18,982 nt of DNA. It comes from Proteiniphilum sp. UBA5283. Lineage in GTDB: Bacteria; Bacteroidota; Bacteroidia; Bacteroidales; Dysgonomonadaceae. Where the stretch lies: assembly GCA_002408485.1 (NCBI GenBank), contig DHSP01000077.1, positions 51,978 to 70,959 on the forward strand. Reading direction: 5' to 3'. Numbering within the stretch: the first letter of the stretch is position 1; every line of letters begins with the position of its first letter. This document shows, in pieces, positions 1 through 8,822 of the stretch. A program made the position numbers and the translations under genes. The notes under the pieces were generated by a model, which did not search any database, was not told the origin of the DNA, and saw nothing but the letters and a program-made list of their open reading frames with translations.

Positions 1-21
1 TAATTAAAATCGTTCAAAGAT

Positions 22-3000
22 ATGAATAAACATTCAATTGAGGAAAGAGGACACCTCAATAATCTCAAACATGCTCTAAAAGTCATGAGAACAACCTTAT
101 TCTTACTATTTTTTTGTGTACTCTTTACTTCTGCATCAAATAGCTTTTCACAGGAACTGACTCTTATAATTGAGTCAACCAGCATAAAAGATGTATGTAA
201 AGAGATCGAGAGAAACAGTGATTTTATTTTTGTTTTTTCGGATACTAGTGAAAAGCTGGTTGACAAAAAAGTGGATATCAACGCCAACTCTAAAAAAGTT
301 GAAGAAATCTTGGATCTCATTTTTATGAATTCCGGACTTACCTATAAAATATTGGATAAGCAAATTGTTATTTATGAATCCAATATGACAGCATCCGTTA
401 AAGATAACAAATACACAGCTTCGACATTTGTAAAGCAACAAAAGAAACAAATATCCGGCATCGTTACAGATATTCAAGGTGAGCCAATAATCGGTGCAAA
501 CATTATTGAAGCAGGAACGACCAACGGCACTGTTACGGATATTAATGGAAACTTTGTACTGAATGTTGCAGATAACGCTACTATCCGAATATCTTATCTC
601 GGATATATAGAGCAGAATATCAGCATTGCCGGAAAGTCAAGTATCAACATTACGTTAAAAGAAGATACTCAGACTTTGGAGGATCTTGTTGTGATCGGAT
701 ATGGTTCAATGAAAAAAAGAGACGTTACCGGATCGATCACTTCAATTACCAGTGAAGACATAACAAAAAAAATTCCCGCCAATGTGTATGAGGCACTTCA
801 AGGTCAGGCTCCGGGAGTACAAGTTGTTATGGGGTCCGGGCAACCCGGAGAAACAGCAACTATCAAGATCAGGGGTACCTCCACATTTTCCGAAGCGGGA
901 GTCAAACCCCTGTATATCGTCGACGGTGCACCTTTGGAAAGCATCGATGGAATTAACCCAAGTGATATCGAATCGATGGAAATCTTGAAAGATGCAGCTT
1001 CCGCTTCAATATACGGTTCTAGATCCGCGAATGGTGTAATTCTTATCACAACCAGGGGAGGGGTAAGAGAGAAGCCCAGCTTCGATATTAAATATAACCG
1101 TGGGTGGGGGCAGTTATCCCACAAGCTACCTCAGGCAAACAGGAGTGACAGACGGGAATATGACATAAAAAGGAGAGAGTACTTTTTGGCAAACGGGATG
1201 CCTGGAAATGCAAATGAAAGCATACAAATGATCGAAGACTCTTTGAATGTGTTTTTCAATGTCGATAATGACTATCAGAAAATGATATCGCAAACCGCTC
1301 AGAAAGATCAGATTGATTTGAGCATTGGAGGGGCAGGTGATAAAATAAAATATTTTGTCAACACCGGCTTTTTCAACGAAAAGGGTATCATTCCAAATAC
1401 CAGCTTTCAGAGACTGACGACAAGAGTCAATTCCGATTACGAGCCCTACAAATGGCTAAACATGGGAACGAGATTATCCCTTGGATATTCATTGAAAAAA
1501 GGCATCAACGAAGGTCAGCTACTAAATGCCATGTTGAGCAGACGTCCCTACTTCTCCACTTATTATCCCGATGGGACCCTGGTGGGTATATTTAATGGAC
1601 AAAGAAATCCGATTGCTCAAATTGAACACACGACAGATTATACAGATGCCTATACAGCCAACTTTTTCCAATTTATGGAGTTTGGCATTGCCAAAAATCT
1701 TAAGTTCAGGACCAACATTAACGCCAACTTCTACCTGAATAAACGCAAAAGGTTGTACCCAAGCATCATTACGGATGAATGGCAGAGAAGCAACTCGGGA
1801 GGATCTTTTAATTACCTAAACTGGAACTGGTTAAGTGAAAACTTCTTCACCTACTCCAACACTTGGGATCAACACAACCTTGGAGCGATGTTGGGAGCCA
1901 GTATTCAAAAGTGGCACAATGAGAACGAGATTCTTCAGGGTATTAACTCATCCACCGACTTTATTTATACAATGAATGCCTTTGCTGCAAACCTGGATTT
2001 AACCCAGACAGGTTCATGGATTAGCAAACATTCGCTTGCTTCCATTTTTTCAAGAATCACCTATGACTACAGAGGTAAATACCTGTTCGCTGCTAACTTC
2101 AGACGGGATGGATCCTCTCGATTCTCTGAAAATAACAAATGGGGTAATTTTCCATCTATTTCTGCAGGATGGCGCTTTTCAGATGAACTCTTTATGAAAA
2201 AAGCCAAAAGTGTATTGGATGACGGAAAAATAAGAGTCAGTTATGGAATCACCGGTAATGAAGCCATCGGCAATTATGACTATATATACTCATACATTCC
2301 CAGCATTATTTATGATGGTATTGGCGGGGTTTCTCCGGCAAGAATTGCAAAAGACAACCTAAAGTGGGAAGAAACGAAGCAACTCAATACCGGTCTGGAT
2401 CTGTCGTTTTTCAATAGCCGGCTAATCATTACTGCAGATTATTACAATAAAAACACCGACGGACTGCTTGCAAACTACCAGCTTCCAAAAGAATCGGGTT
2501 TCTCATACATGAGAACGAATGTAGGAGAAATGAATAATAAAGGTTACGAGCTTATGGTGTCTGGTGATATAATCAGAAAGAGCGATTTAACATGGAATGC
2601 CTCTTTCAATATATCGTACAATAAGAATAAAATTATCAAACTGTCGGAAGGGAAATCTTACCTCGAGGGGGGATTATGGTGGATGGAAGAAGGCGGATCG
2701 ATAGGGGACTTCTACGGATATAAAAATTTAGGGGTTTTCCAGTACGATGAATCCAATGCTTTCAGTGACAAATGGGAACAATTAACCCCAGTATTTGAAA
2801 ACGGTGTCTTTGCCTATAAGTATTTATTGAACGGCTCGGACTATTCAGGCACAGTAAATGTTAAAAAGCTGCCAAACGGGAAAGCGTTCAGGGGAGGAGA
2901 CTACAACTGGGCTGAAATTGGAGGAGAGGAAAACGGAATCATTGACGATAATGACAAAATGGTCATTGGAAATGCCATGCCTAAATATACTGGAGGACTG

Positions 3001-3480
3001 AGTACCCAGGTTCGCTATAAGCAAGTGACCCTATTCGTTTCTTTCTATTATTCACTTGGTGGAAAAATATACAACGATGCCGAGCACAATAGAAATGCTT
3101 TTAGATTTACAGGCACCACACCATCACCTAAAGTGATACACGATCTTTGGCTAAAGCAGGGAGATATTTCGAACTATCCAAGGCCCTACAATGATGAGTT
3201 CAACAATGCACGATATGCCAACTCCTTTTATCTGGAAGATGGATCATACATACGACTGCAAAATGTTCGTATGTCGTATGAATTCGAAAAAGAGATTCTA
3301 AAAAAATTAAGATTAAAGGGGTTGAGTATCTATGGTTACATAAACAATCCCTTGACCTGGACAAAGTACTCGGGGTACGATCCGGAATTTTCAAGCAGCA
3401 ACCCTTTACAAATAGGTAAAGACACCTATCGATATCCAATGAAAAGGGAGTTTGGTTTGGGTTTAAACATTAACATTTAA
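22..3480 (+). CDS. SusC/RagA-like TonB-dependent outer-membrane transporter with STN domain
   Basis: Imports oligosaccharides across the outer membrane using TonB energy, as the barrel partner of the SusD lipoprotein encoded next. Of the 1152 residues, about 1-44 form a signal peptide (hydrophobic LFLLFFCVLF, likely cleavage near SFSQ). An STN (secretin/TonB N-terminal) domain spans about 46-120, and a carboxypeptidase-regulatory-like beta-sandwich about 142-212 (ISGIVTDIQGEPIIGANI). A TonB-box-like TLEDLVVIGYG lies at 218-228. The plug (about 232-346) carries the hallmarks PLYIVDGAP, ILKDAASASIYGSRSANGVI and ITTRGG. The rest is the beta-barrel, ending REFGLGLNINI. In related systems the STN domain signals to a FecR-type anti-sigma factor, so ECF-sigma control is inferred; no such genes are in the window. 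Only 21 nt precede the ATG, so the promoter is not visible. A second in-frame ATG at codon 22 would give a shorter, more ordinary signal peptide. Confidence 0.97.
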   Translation: MNKHSIEERGHLNNLKHALKVMRTTLFLLFFCVLFTSASNSFSQELTLIIESTSIKDVCKEIERNSDFIFVFSDTSEKLVDKKVDINANSKKVEEILDLIFMNSGLTYKILDKQIVIYESNMTASVKDNKYTASTFVKQQKKQISGIVTDIQGEPIIGANIIEAGTTNGTVTDINGNFVLNVADNATIRISYLGYIEQNISIAGKSSINITLKEDTQTLEDLVVIGYGSMKKRDVTGSITSITSEDITKKIPANVYEALQGQAPGVQVVMGSGQPGETATIKIRGTSTFSEAGVKPLYIVDGAPLESIDGINPSDIESMEILKDAASASIYGSRSANGVILITTRGGVREKPSFDIKYNRGWGQLSHKLPQANRSDRREYDIKRREYFLANGMPGNANESIQMIEDSLNVFFNVDNDYQKMISQTAQKDQIDLSIGGAGDKIKYFVNTGFFNEKGIIPNTSFQRLTTRVNSDYEPYKWLNMGTRLSLGYSLKKGINEGQLLNAMLSRRPYFSTYYPDGTLVGIFNGQRNPIAQIEHTTDYTDAYTANFFQFMEFGIAKNLKFRTNINANFYLNKRKRLYPSIITDEWQRSNSGGSFNYLNWNWLSENFFTYSNTWDQHNLGAMLGASIQKWHNENEILQGINSSTDFIYTMNAFAANLDLTQTGSWISKHSLASIFSRITYDYRGKYLFAANFRRDGSSRFSENNKWGNFPSISAGWRFSDELFMKKAKSVLDDGKIRVSYGITGNEAIGNYDYIYSYIPSIIYDGIGGVSPARIAKDNLKWEETKQLNTGLDLSFFNSRLIITADYYNKNTDGLLANYQLPKESGFSYMRTNVGEMNNKGYELMVSGDIIRKSDLTWNASFNISYNKNKIIKLSEGKSYLEGGLWWMEEGGSIGDFYGYKNLGVFQYDESNAFSDKWEQLTPVFENGVFAYKYLLNGSDYSGTVNVKKLPNGKAFRGGDYNWAEIGGEENGIIDDNDKMVIGNAMPKYTGGLSTQVRYKQVTLFVSFYYSLGGKIYNDAEHNRNAFRFTGTTPSPKVIHDLWLKQGDISNYPRPYNDEFNNARYANSFYLEDGSYIRLQNVRMSYEFEKEILKKLRLKGLSIYGYINNPLTWTKYSGYDPEFSSSNPLQIGKDTYRYPMKREFGLGLNINI

Positions 3481-3490
3481 TACGTTATTT

Positions 3491-4936
3491 ATGAAAAAGT
3501 TATTTTTAGCAATATACCTGGCATTCTCTGCTTATACCTTCACATCATGTGATTCATTATTAGATGAGCAACCTGTGAGTGAAATCCCTGCTTCAGAGAT
3601 GTGGAAAACCGCAAGAGATGCCAAAGCGGGGGTCAGCGAGATTTATGGACTTTTCAGGCAAACCATGCGTGAAAACTACTTCTACTGGGGTGAATTCAGA
3701 TCGGATAACTTTTCACAGGGAGCTCCATCTGCGACAAATCAGGAGTATGTCATAAAAAACCTTCTGACTACAGACCACAGAGCAGCCAACTGGACCAATT
3801 TGTACGCAATGATTAACCAAGCCAACCTCGCCATTAAGTATCTTCCGAATGTGGACATGCCTTCAGTGGCGGAAAAGAACGACTTATTGGGTCAGGCCTA
3901 CGCCATGAGGGCTTTAGGTTATTTTTATGCCATAAGAGTCTGGGGTGATGTTCCGTTATATACCGAACCCAATGAAAAGTATAGTGAAGAAATTTACAAA
4001 CCGAGAACTGACAAAAACATTATTCTGAATGAAGTAATTCTGGCAGATCTAAAGCTGGCGGAGTCTCTCATTGACCGGGTAAAAAATAAAGAACGAAAAA
4101 GAATCTCTATCTACGGCGTATGGGCCATTATGGCTGACGTATACATGTGGTTGCATGAGTACAGTCTGGCCGATCAGACCATTACAAAGATGGGCAGAGA
4201 GCCGGGCTTTATGAACCTGGCAGGCAACATCGACGACTGGAGAAAAATGTTTGTGGAGGAGCTCAACGGAAAGGCACCTGACATGACTCCCGAAAATGAC
4301 GAATACACTTCGAAAGAGTTAATTTTCATTATACACTTCTACATGGAAGAGGTCGGGGAAAACGGATACAGCTTCATGTATCAATGGTTTACAGGATCCG
4401 GGAACCGGGCGGCAGTACTCTCGGATAAATTCATGAGCAATTTTGATCCCAACGCCCCCAAGCAAGATCTAAGGAGGGACCTCATCGCCATGAATTACCA
4501 AAACGGCTGGGAGTTAAACAAATTCATCGGAGGCACCATTAGCACTACCCTCAACAAAACCTGTCAGGTAGCCTATCCGATATACAGATATAGTGACATG
4601 ATTCTATTGCAAGCAGAGGCCAAAGCAAGAATGGGGCAATGGGACGAAGCATTGGATCTGGTAAAGAAGATTCGTGATCGTGCTGGTCTTGACACACCTG
4701 CAGCAATGAGTTTTGCTTCGGAAGATGAACTGATTGACTTTATATTAACGGAACGACAAATAGAACTGGTTGGAGAAGGAAGAAGATGGTTTGATTTACT
4801 CCGGACCAACAAATGGAAAGAAGTGATGGGACCGATTAATGGCATGCAAGAGGATGGAAATGAGCTATTCCCCATCTATTATCAACATCTGAACGAAAAT
4901 CCTTTATTAACACCCAATCCATATTATGGAAAATAA
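3491..4936 (+). CDS. SusD/RagB-like starch-binding-type outer-membrane lipoprotein
   Basis: Surface lipoprotein that acts as the lid and glycan-capture partner of the SusC barrel. The 481-residue protein has a lipoprotein signal peptide with lipobox FTSC, lipidated Cys20, followed by acidic residues (CDSLLDEQP), consistent with surface export. The N-terminal RagB/SusD region includes ANWTNLYAMINQANLAI and an alpha-helical repeat stretch (DLLGQAYAMRALGYFYAIRVWGDVPLY). The C-terminal SusD region shows YPIYRYSDMILLQAEAKAR at about 361-379 and ERQIELVGEGRRWFDLLR near 421-438, both classic family signatures. It starts 10 nt after the susC stop, so the pair is co-transcribed. Length is slightly short for SusD homologues but in the normal range. 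Ligand specificity cannot be read from the sequence. Confidence 0.97.
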   Translation: MKKLFLAIYLAFSAYTFTSCDSLLDEQPVSEIPASEMWKTARDAKAGVSEIYGLFRQTMRENYFYWGEFRSDNFSQGAPSATNQEYVIKNLLTTDHRAANWTNLYAMINQANLAIKYLPNVDMPSVAEKNDLLGQAYAMRALGYFYAIRVWGDVPLYTEPNEKYSEEIYKPRTDKNIILNEVILADLKLAESLIDRVKNKERKRISIYGVWAIMADVYMWLHEYSLADQTITKMGREPGFMNLAGNIDDWRKMFVEELNGKAPDMTPENDEYTSKELIFIIHFYMEEVGENGYSFMYQWFTGSGNRAAVLSDKFMSNFDPNAPKQDLRRDLIAMNYQNGWELNKFIGGTISTTLNKTCQVAYPIYRYSDMILLQAEAKARMGQWDEALDLVKKIRDRAGLDTPAAMSFASEDELIDFILTERQIELVGEGRRWFDLLRTNKWKEVMGPINGMQEDGNELFPIYYQHLNENPLLTPNPYYGK

Positions 4937-5567
4937 AATATTAAAAAACATGATTAGCTTAAAAAACATAATTGGAAAATTTGCAGCGCTGATTGTATTT
5001 GTTTTGTTAAATACCGGTTGCGATATGCCTTTACAACAAAACTATGATTACGAATCATCCGTACTCGATCCACATATAAGCGCAACTGCCTGGGACTTTT
5101 TGCAGACAAAAAGCGACCTTTTCTCCATCTTTACAGAAGCAGTAGAATACGCCGGCCTTGACAACTACTACAAACAGACAGAGAGAAAGTACACCTTTCT
5201 GGTATTAAACAACACGGCCATGAAATTGTATATGATGGATCGGTTTCCGGGCACCAACTCAATCACAGAATGCGATAGGGACCAAGTAAGAGACATGCTC
5301 CTGTACCATATCGTTGACGGTGAGTACAGCGGATACGGGCAATTGCCAGTGGAACCGATGTTCGTATTGACATTGCTAAAAGGAGACCAAGGGTTGATGA
5401 CCATGCTCGTCCGAAAAAACCCCTGGCAGGCAGATGCCGGTAAAATCGTCATTAATGACACCGGCAGCAATGGATCATCGCCTATGAGACTCGCCACCAC
5501 AAGCAATTTACTTCCAGTCAATGGAGTAATTCATATTTTCGAAAACTATAGTTATTACAAAAAATAA
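4926..5567 (+). CDS. Fasciclin (FAS1) domain lipoprotein
   Basis: Predicted surface-attached adhesion or glycan-binding lipoprotein, sitting where many PULs encode a SusE/SusF-type binding protein. A lipobox-like LNTGC gives lipidated Cys32, followed by the acidic/polar tail DMPLQQNYDYE. A single FAS1-like domain spans about 55-210: YTFLVLNNTAM (89-99) matches the family TVFAPTNEAF-type strand, LLYHIVDGEY (125-134) matches the conserved H box, and NLLPVNGVIHIFENY (194-208) matches the closing NGVIHVID-type motif. The ATG at 4926 overlaps the susD stop by 11 nt (ATGGAAAATAA), suggesting translational coupling. An in-frame ATG at 4950, 13 nt after that stop, would give Cys24 and an equally good signal peptide, so the start is ambiguous. 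FAS1 domains occur in cell-adhesion proteins; a glycan-binding role here is inferred from position only. Confidence 0.85.
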   Translation: MENKILKNMISLKNIIGKFAALIVFVLLNTGCDMPLQQNYDYESSVLDPHISATAWDFLQTKSDLFSIFTEAVEYAGLDNYYKQTERKYTFLVLNNTAMKLYMMDRFPGTNSITECDRDQVRDMLLYHIVDGEYSGYGQLPVEPMFVLTLLKGDQGLMTMLVRKNPWQADAGKIVINDTGSNGSSPMRLATTSNLLPVNGVIHIFENYSYYKK

Positions 5568-5574
5568 AACAACC

Positions 5575-7119
5575 ATGTCTAATAAGATAATAACCCTCCT
5601 TATTATACTAATTACTTTCGGAGGAGTAATTAGCTGCGGAGATGAAAGAGAGATTTTGGACTCCTCAACGAGGGAGCCTGACATCACATTTGCTTTTGAT
5701 GTGATGAAGATCGATATGAACCTGATTGATAATCTGCCGGTGGTAGCTATTATACGGTCTGAGTTGGGTTTAAAGAATGTGCTGATTCAAATTAAAAAAA
5801 CAGACAACAACATCATTGACTACAAGACCTTTACTGAATTCTTCAATGAAAACTCATTCAGTTATGCCGAAAAAATAAATTACTCAGCCGATTATCAGTC
5901 CATCATTATTACGGCCACGGATAAGCTTGACAGAAGCATTTCGGAAACCCTTCCACTGAACATCACGGAAGTAAAGGAAGCTCCTTCCATTATCTTTAAT
6001 CCTTCCTCCATCCTGTATGATGAAATAGAGGGAGGAGAGATGCCGGAAACAAACTTCACAGTTCAATCCGTAGCAGGTTTAAAATCATTGGAGATGTTTT
6101 TGGTTGCCGAAAGCGGTCAGACGCAGTATGGATTCCCCATCGATTTCCCCGATAAGGAAAACGAATATACATTTAATCAGCAAATTATGTATAAAGAGGG
6201 AGACAAGGGATTTAGAGTCAAAGCAACAGATATCTATGGACAGGTGAAAATTGCAACCCTGCCTGTGCAATATCTTACGCCCACCCCACCTGTGGTTACC
6301 ATTACAGAAGATACGATCTATGCAGACAAAGATCAGACAAAAATCATTCCCTTACAGATTACCTCGCAAAGGGGGATTGCTGAAATTAAGATCTACCGTA
6401 TAGAAGATGGCATTGAAAATCTGGTTCATACCATCGTAAGGGATGATAAGCCGCTAAAGCTAAATTTAACACCGGAGGTCACATGTACCAATGCCACATC
6501 TAAAATTAAAATTGTTGTAAGTGATGTTGTGAATAAGTCAAGTGAAGCTCTAATTACGGCCATTGTCAATATGTATTTTACTGCCCACCTGGAAATAGGT
6601 ACTCATCCTCTCGCCAATGGGTATAGCGGATATCCCAATGTGTATTCATTGCTCTCGTTAAAAGATTTCAAAACCTACCCTGTTGATTATGCTGTGGAGA
6701 ATGAAGCCAACGCTTCTAACGTGGACTTGAAATTTTACGCGTTTGGAGGTCAGGCAGTGTTAAGGATGTACTCCATTGATGGTGGAACAGGAACAAAGAG
6801 CAATGAATTCAGAGGAAGCAGTGGTAAATCGGTACTGGACATGCCCATTCAAAATGCTACCAAAGTATTAAAATTGGTCGATTTTGATTTCGATAATGCA
6901 ACGGCAGAGTCCATAACCAGAGATATTCCTCTATCCAATATCGTTAGTAATACGATCAACCCCTTCAACGTGGGCGATGTTCTCGCTTTCAAAACGGCAT
7001 CCACTTCAACCTCGGGAGGAGATCGGGTCGGCATTATGAAGATACTGGACAATAAGCAGGTGAATCCCAGCAACGTAACAGCCAGGGTGATCACAGTCTC
7101 TATCAAATTTCCAAAATAA
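5575..7119 (+). CDS. Putative surface glycan-binding lipoprotein with three Ig-like repeats
   Basis: Likely cell-surface glycan-binding protein in the SusE/SusF position; I do not recognise a named family. Lipobox GVISC gives lipidated Cys21, followed by GDERE, an acidic surface-export-like signal. Three internal repeats of about 95 residues can be aligned by eye (about 36-132, 137-233, 238-333). Each has a central GLKNVLIQI / GLKSLEMFL / GIAEIKIYR strand and a late ATDKLDR / ATDIYGQ / VSDVVNK motif typical of bacterial Ig-like beta-sandwiches. Residues 334-514 form a different beta-rich C-terminal region (VGDVLAFKTASTSTSGGDRVGIMKI), the usual position of the ligand-binding domain in such proteins. 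It starts 7 nt after the FAS1 gene stop, in the same operon. No catalytic motif is visible. Binding function is inferred from architecture and context. Confidence 0.75.
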   Translation: MSNKIITLLIILITFGGVISCGDEREILDSSTREPDITFAFDVMKIDMNLIDNLPVVAIIRSELGLKNVLIQIKKTDNNIIDYKTFTEFFNENSFSYAEKINYSADYQSIIITATDKLDRSISETLPLNITEVKEAPSIIFNPSSILYDEIEGGEMPETNFTVQSVAGLKSLEMFLVAESGQTQYGFPIDFPDKENEYTFNQQIMYKEGDKGFRVKATDIYGQVKIATLPVQYLTPTPPVVTITEDTIYADKDQTKIIPLQITSQRGIAEIKIYRIEDGIENLVHTIVRDDKPLKLNLTPEVTCTNATSKIKIVVSDVVNKSSEALITAIVNMYFTAHLEIGTHPLANGYSGYPNVYSLLSLKDFKTYPVDYAVENEANASNVDLKFYAFGGQAVLRMYSIDGGTGTKSNEFRGSSGKSVLDMPIQNATKVLKLVDFDFDNATAESITRDIPLSNIVSNTINPFNVGDVLAFKTASTSTSGGDRVGIMKILDNKQVNPSNVTARVITVSIKFPK

Positions 7120-7122
7120 AGA

Positions 7123-7137
7123 GACAAGACGGTTGTC
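7123..7137 (+). promoter_or_regulatory. Small stem-loop just after the glycan-binding lipoprotein stop
   Basis: GACAA (7123-7127) and TTGTC (7133-7137) are perfect 5-bp complementary arms around a 5-nt loop, starting 4 nt after the stop codon. No T-tract follows. It is weak alone and may only contribute to 3'-end structure together with the larger hairpin downstream. Confidence 0.2.
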
Positions 7138-7172
7138 ATAAAACCTATAAACCAATACTGGATGGATCAATT

Positions 7173-7204
7173 ATTAATGAAGGGGGTATTCCTCCTTCAT
7201 TAAT
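7173..7204 (+). promoter_or_regulatory. Strong intercistronic hairpin without T-tract
   Basis: The left arm ATTAATGAAGGGGG (7173-7186) and right arm CCTCCTTCATTAAT (7191-7204) pair over 14 bp, with one G-T(U) wobble, around a TATT loop. No run of T follows (GAGTGATCGG), so it is not a canonical intrinsic terminator on either strand. It lies in the 126-nt spacer between the uptake/binding genes and the enzyme genes, the only long gap before 14804. Plausible roles are mRNA processing or 3'-end stabilisation of the susCD half, partial termination, or a duplex protein site. A 10-bp palindrome ATCGGCCGAT follows at 7210-7219. No Bacteroides-type TAnnTTTG promoter was found before the next gene, which favours read-through with differential stability. 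Confidence 0.5.
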
Positions 7205-7245
7205 GAGTGATCGGCCGATTGAATGATATAAGAATGAAGTAAAGA

Positions 7246-8802
7246 ATGAGAAGAGGTCTTTTTCGATATCACATCGTATCCTGTTTATCAATATTGATAG
7301 CATGCATGGCTGCCTGCTCTTCTCCGGAAGTTATTGAACCGGAAAAACCAGAACCTCCTGTTATTCCGGAAGAGCCATCGGATCCGCTTAAAGAGGAATA
7401 TTCCTATGTACAGGTACAATACAGAAAATGGCAGAATGGTACATTCCAGCCATGGGCTTCAGATGAATCCGGGAAAACCCGTATTATCGACAACATGAAC
7501 TGGTACAAAGCAACGTCTGATTATTCAAAAACAGTCTGGGGAGGGAGAGTTGGATTGAATCCATCCTCTGTTACAGGCAAAGAGGGATTCTTTCGTATCG
7601 GGCAATATGGAGGCCGATATTATCTGATAGATCCGGATAATGGTGCTTTCATACTGCATGGCATCCAGCATGTCCGCCCCGGGGAGTCGTCTCCACAAGA
7701 AAAAGCCTTTGCCTCCAAATTCGGGAACGAACTCAAATGGAGTGAGGAAACCGGGAAGTTGATTGCCGAAAACCACCTAAACTGCATATCATACGGTTCA
7801 AAACGAATAGAAAAATTTCCACAGACGATGAGGGACAACTTACTCAAACCCGGGCTACAAAAAATTGCCTATACGGAAAATCTCTATCTGCTTCGTACTT
7901 TTATGTGGGATATGTACAAGAATCTTGGATATGCTTTTGAGGATGATAAATACAATCGACTGGTACTTCTTTTTGAGCCTACTTTTGCCGCATATATTGA
8001 TCAGCTTATGCAAGAAAAAGCGGCTCTTTTTACAGGAGATGAACACTTTATAGGATACTTCCTGGATAATGAACTCCCTTTTGCCAGTTACCAAAATGAA
8101 AATCCGCAACGAGGCATCGATATAAAACATTTTCTGGCTTTGCCCGACCGCTACCAATCGGCGCGAAATTTTGCGGAGAAATTTATGCAGGAAAATGGTC
8201 TTGCCTCTCCAGGTGCAATCAGCGAGAAAGATCAGGAAAATTTCCGGGGATCGGTAGCCAATTATTATTATCGATTAACCACCGAAACAGTCAGACGGCA
8301 TGATCAAGAACACCTAATATTGGGAAGCCGCCTGCATGACTGGAGCAAATACAATCAAAAAGTAGTGGAAGCATGTGCCCGCTACTGCGATCTTGTTTCA
8401 ATCAACTATTATGCCCGCTGGCAACCGGAAAGCGATTTTCTTGCCAATCTAAAAACATGGTGTGGGACAAAGCCATTTCTGGTAACGGAGTTTTACACGA
8501 AAGCGGAAGATGCAAGTTACCAGGGTAAGAGGTATAGTAATACCGATGGAGGAGGCTGGTTAGTACGTACCCAAAATAACAGGGGAGAATTTTATCAGAA
8601 TTTCACCCTGCGTTTGCTTGAAACAAAGAATTGTGTTGGGTGGATTCATTTTGAATATAATGATGAATACAGTACGGACGGGAAAGCTGTCAATAAGGGA
8701 ATTGTCTCATTAGAATACACTCCTTATACCCTGTTTCTTTCCTATATGCGACAAATGAATTCTTCGGTTCACTCTTTAATTGACTACTACGATCAAAAAT
8801 AG
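7246..8802 (+). CDS. Agarase-like clan GH-A glycoside hydrolase, lipoprotein
   Basis: Predicted surface endo- or exo-acting glycoside hydrolase with a (beta/alpha)8 barrel. Lipobox MAAC gives lipidated Cys24, followed by a Pro/Glu-rich tether (EVIEPEKPEPPVIPEEP, 28-44) suited to surface display. Residues 114-145 (FFRIGQYGGRYYLIDPDNGAFILHGI) resemble the entry to GH50/agarase-type barrels. GYFLDNELPF at 270-279 places the clan GH-A Asn-Glu pair at N275-E276 (predicted acid/base), and FLVTEFYTKAED at 411-422 places the nucleophile at E415. GGWLVRTQNNRGEFYQNFTLRLLE (436-459) and the CVGWIHFEYNDE segment (463-474) also resemble agarase-like hydrolases. It shares too little with the agarases I can recall for a confident family or substrate. 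Agarose, porphyran-like or other beta-galactan activity is possible, as is an unrelated beta-linked glycan. It is the first gene of the enzyme half. Confidence 0.75.
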   Translation: MRRGLFRYHIVSCLSILIACMAACSSPEVIEPEKPEPPVIPEEPSDPLKEEYSYVQVQYRKWQNGTFQPWASDESGKTRIIDNMNWYKATSDYSKTVWGGRVGLNPSSVTGKEGFFRIGQYGGRYYLIDPDNGAFILHGIQHVRPGESSPQEKAFASKFGNELKWSEETGKLIAENHLNCISYGSKRIEKFPQTMRDNLLKPGLQKIAYTENLYLLRTFMWDMYKNLGYAFEDDKYNRLVLLFEPTFAAYIDQLMQEKAALFTGDEHFIGYFLDNELPFASYQNENPQRGIDIKHFLALPDRYQSARNFAEKFMQENGLASPGAISEKDQENFRGSVANYYYRLTTETVRRHDQEHLILGSRLHDWSKYNQKVVEACARYCDLVSINYYARWQPESDFLANLKTWCGTKPFLVTEFYTKAEDASYQGKRYSNTDGGGWLVRTQNNRGEFYQNFTLRLLETKNCVGWIHFEYNDEYSTDGKAVNKGIVSLEYTPYTLFLSYMRQMNSSVHSLIDYYDQK

Positions 8803-8822
8803 AATAACAAACACCAAATGAT

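Noticed and set aside
1..21. Promoter or leader for susC
   Set aside because: Only 21 nt are present before the ATG; nothing can be judged.
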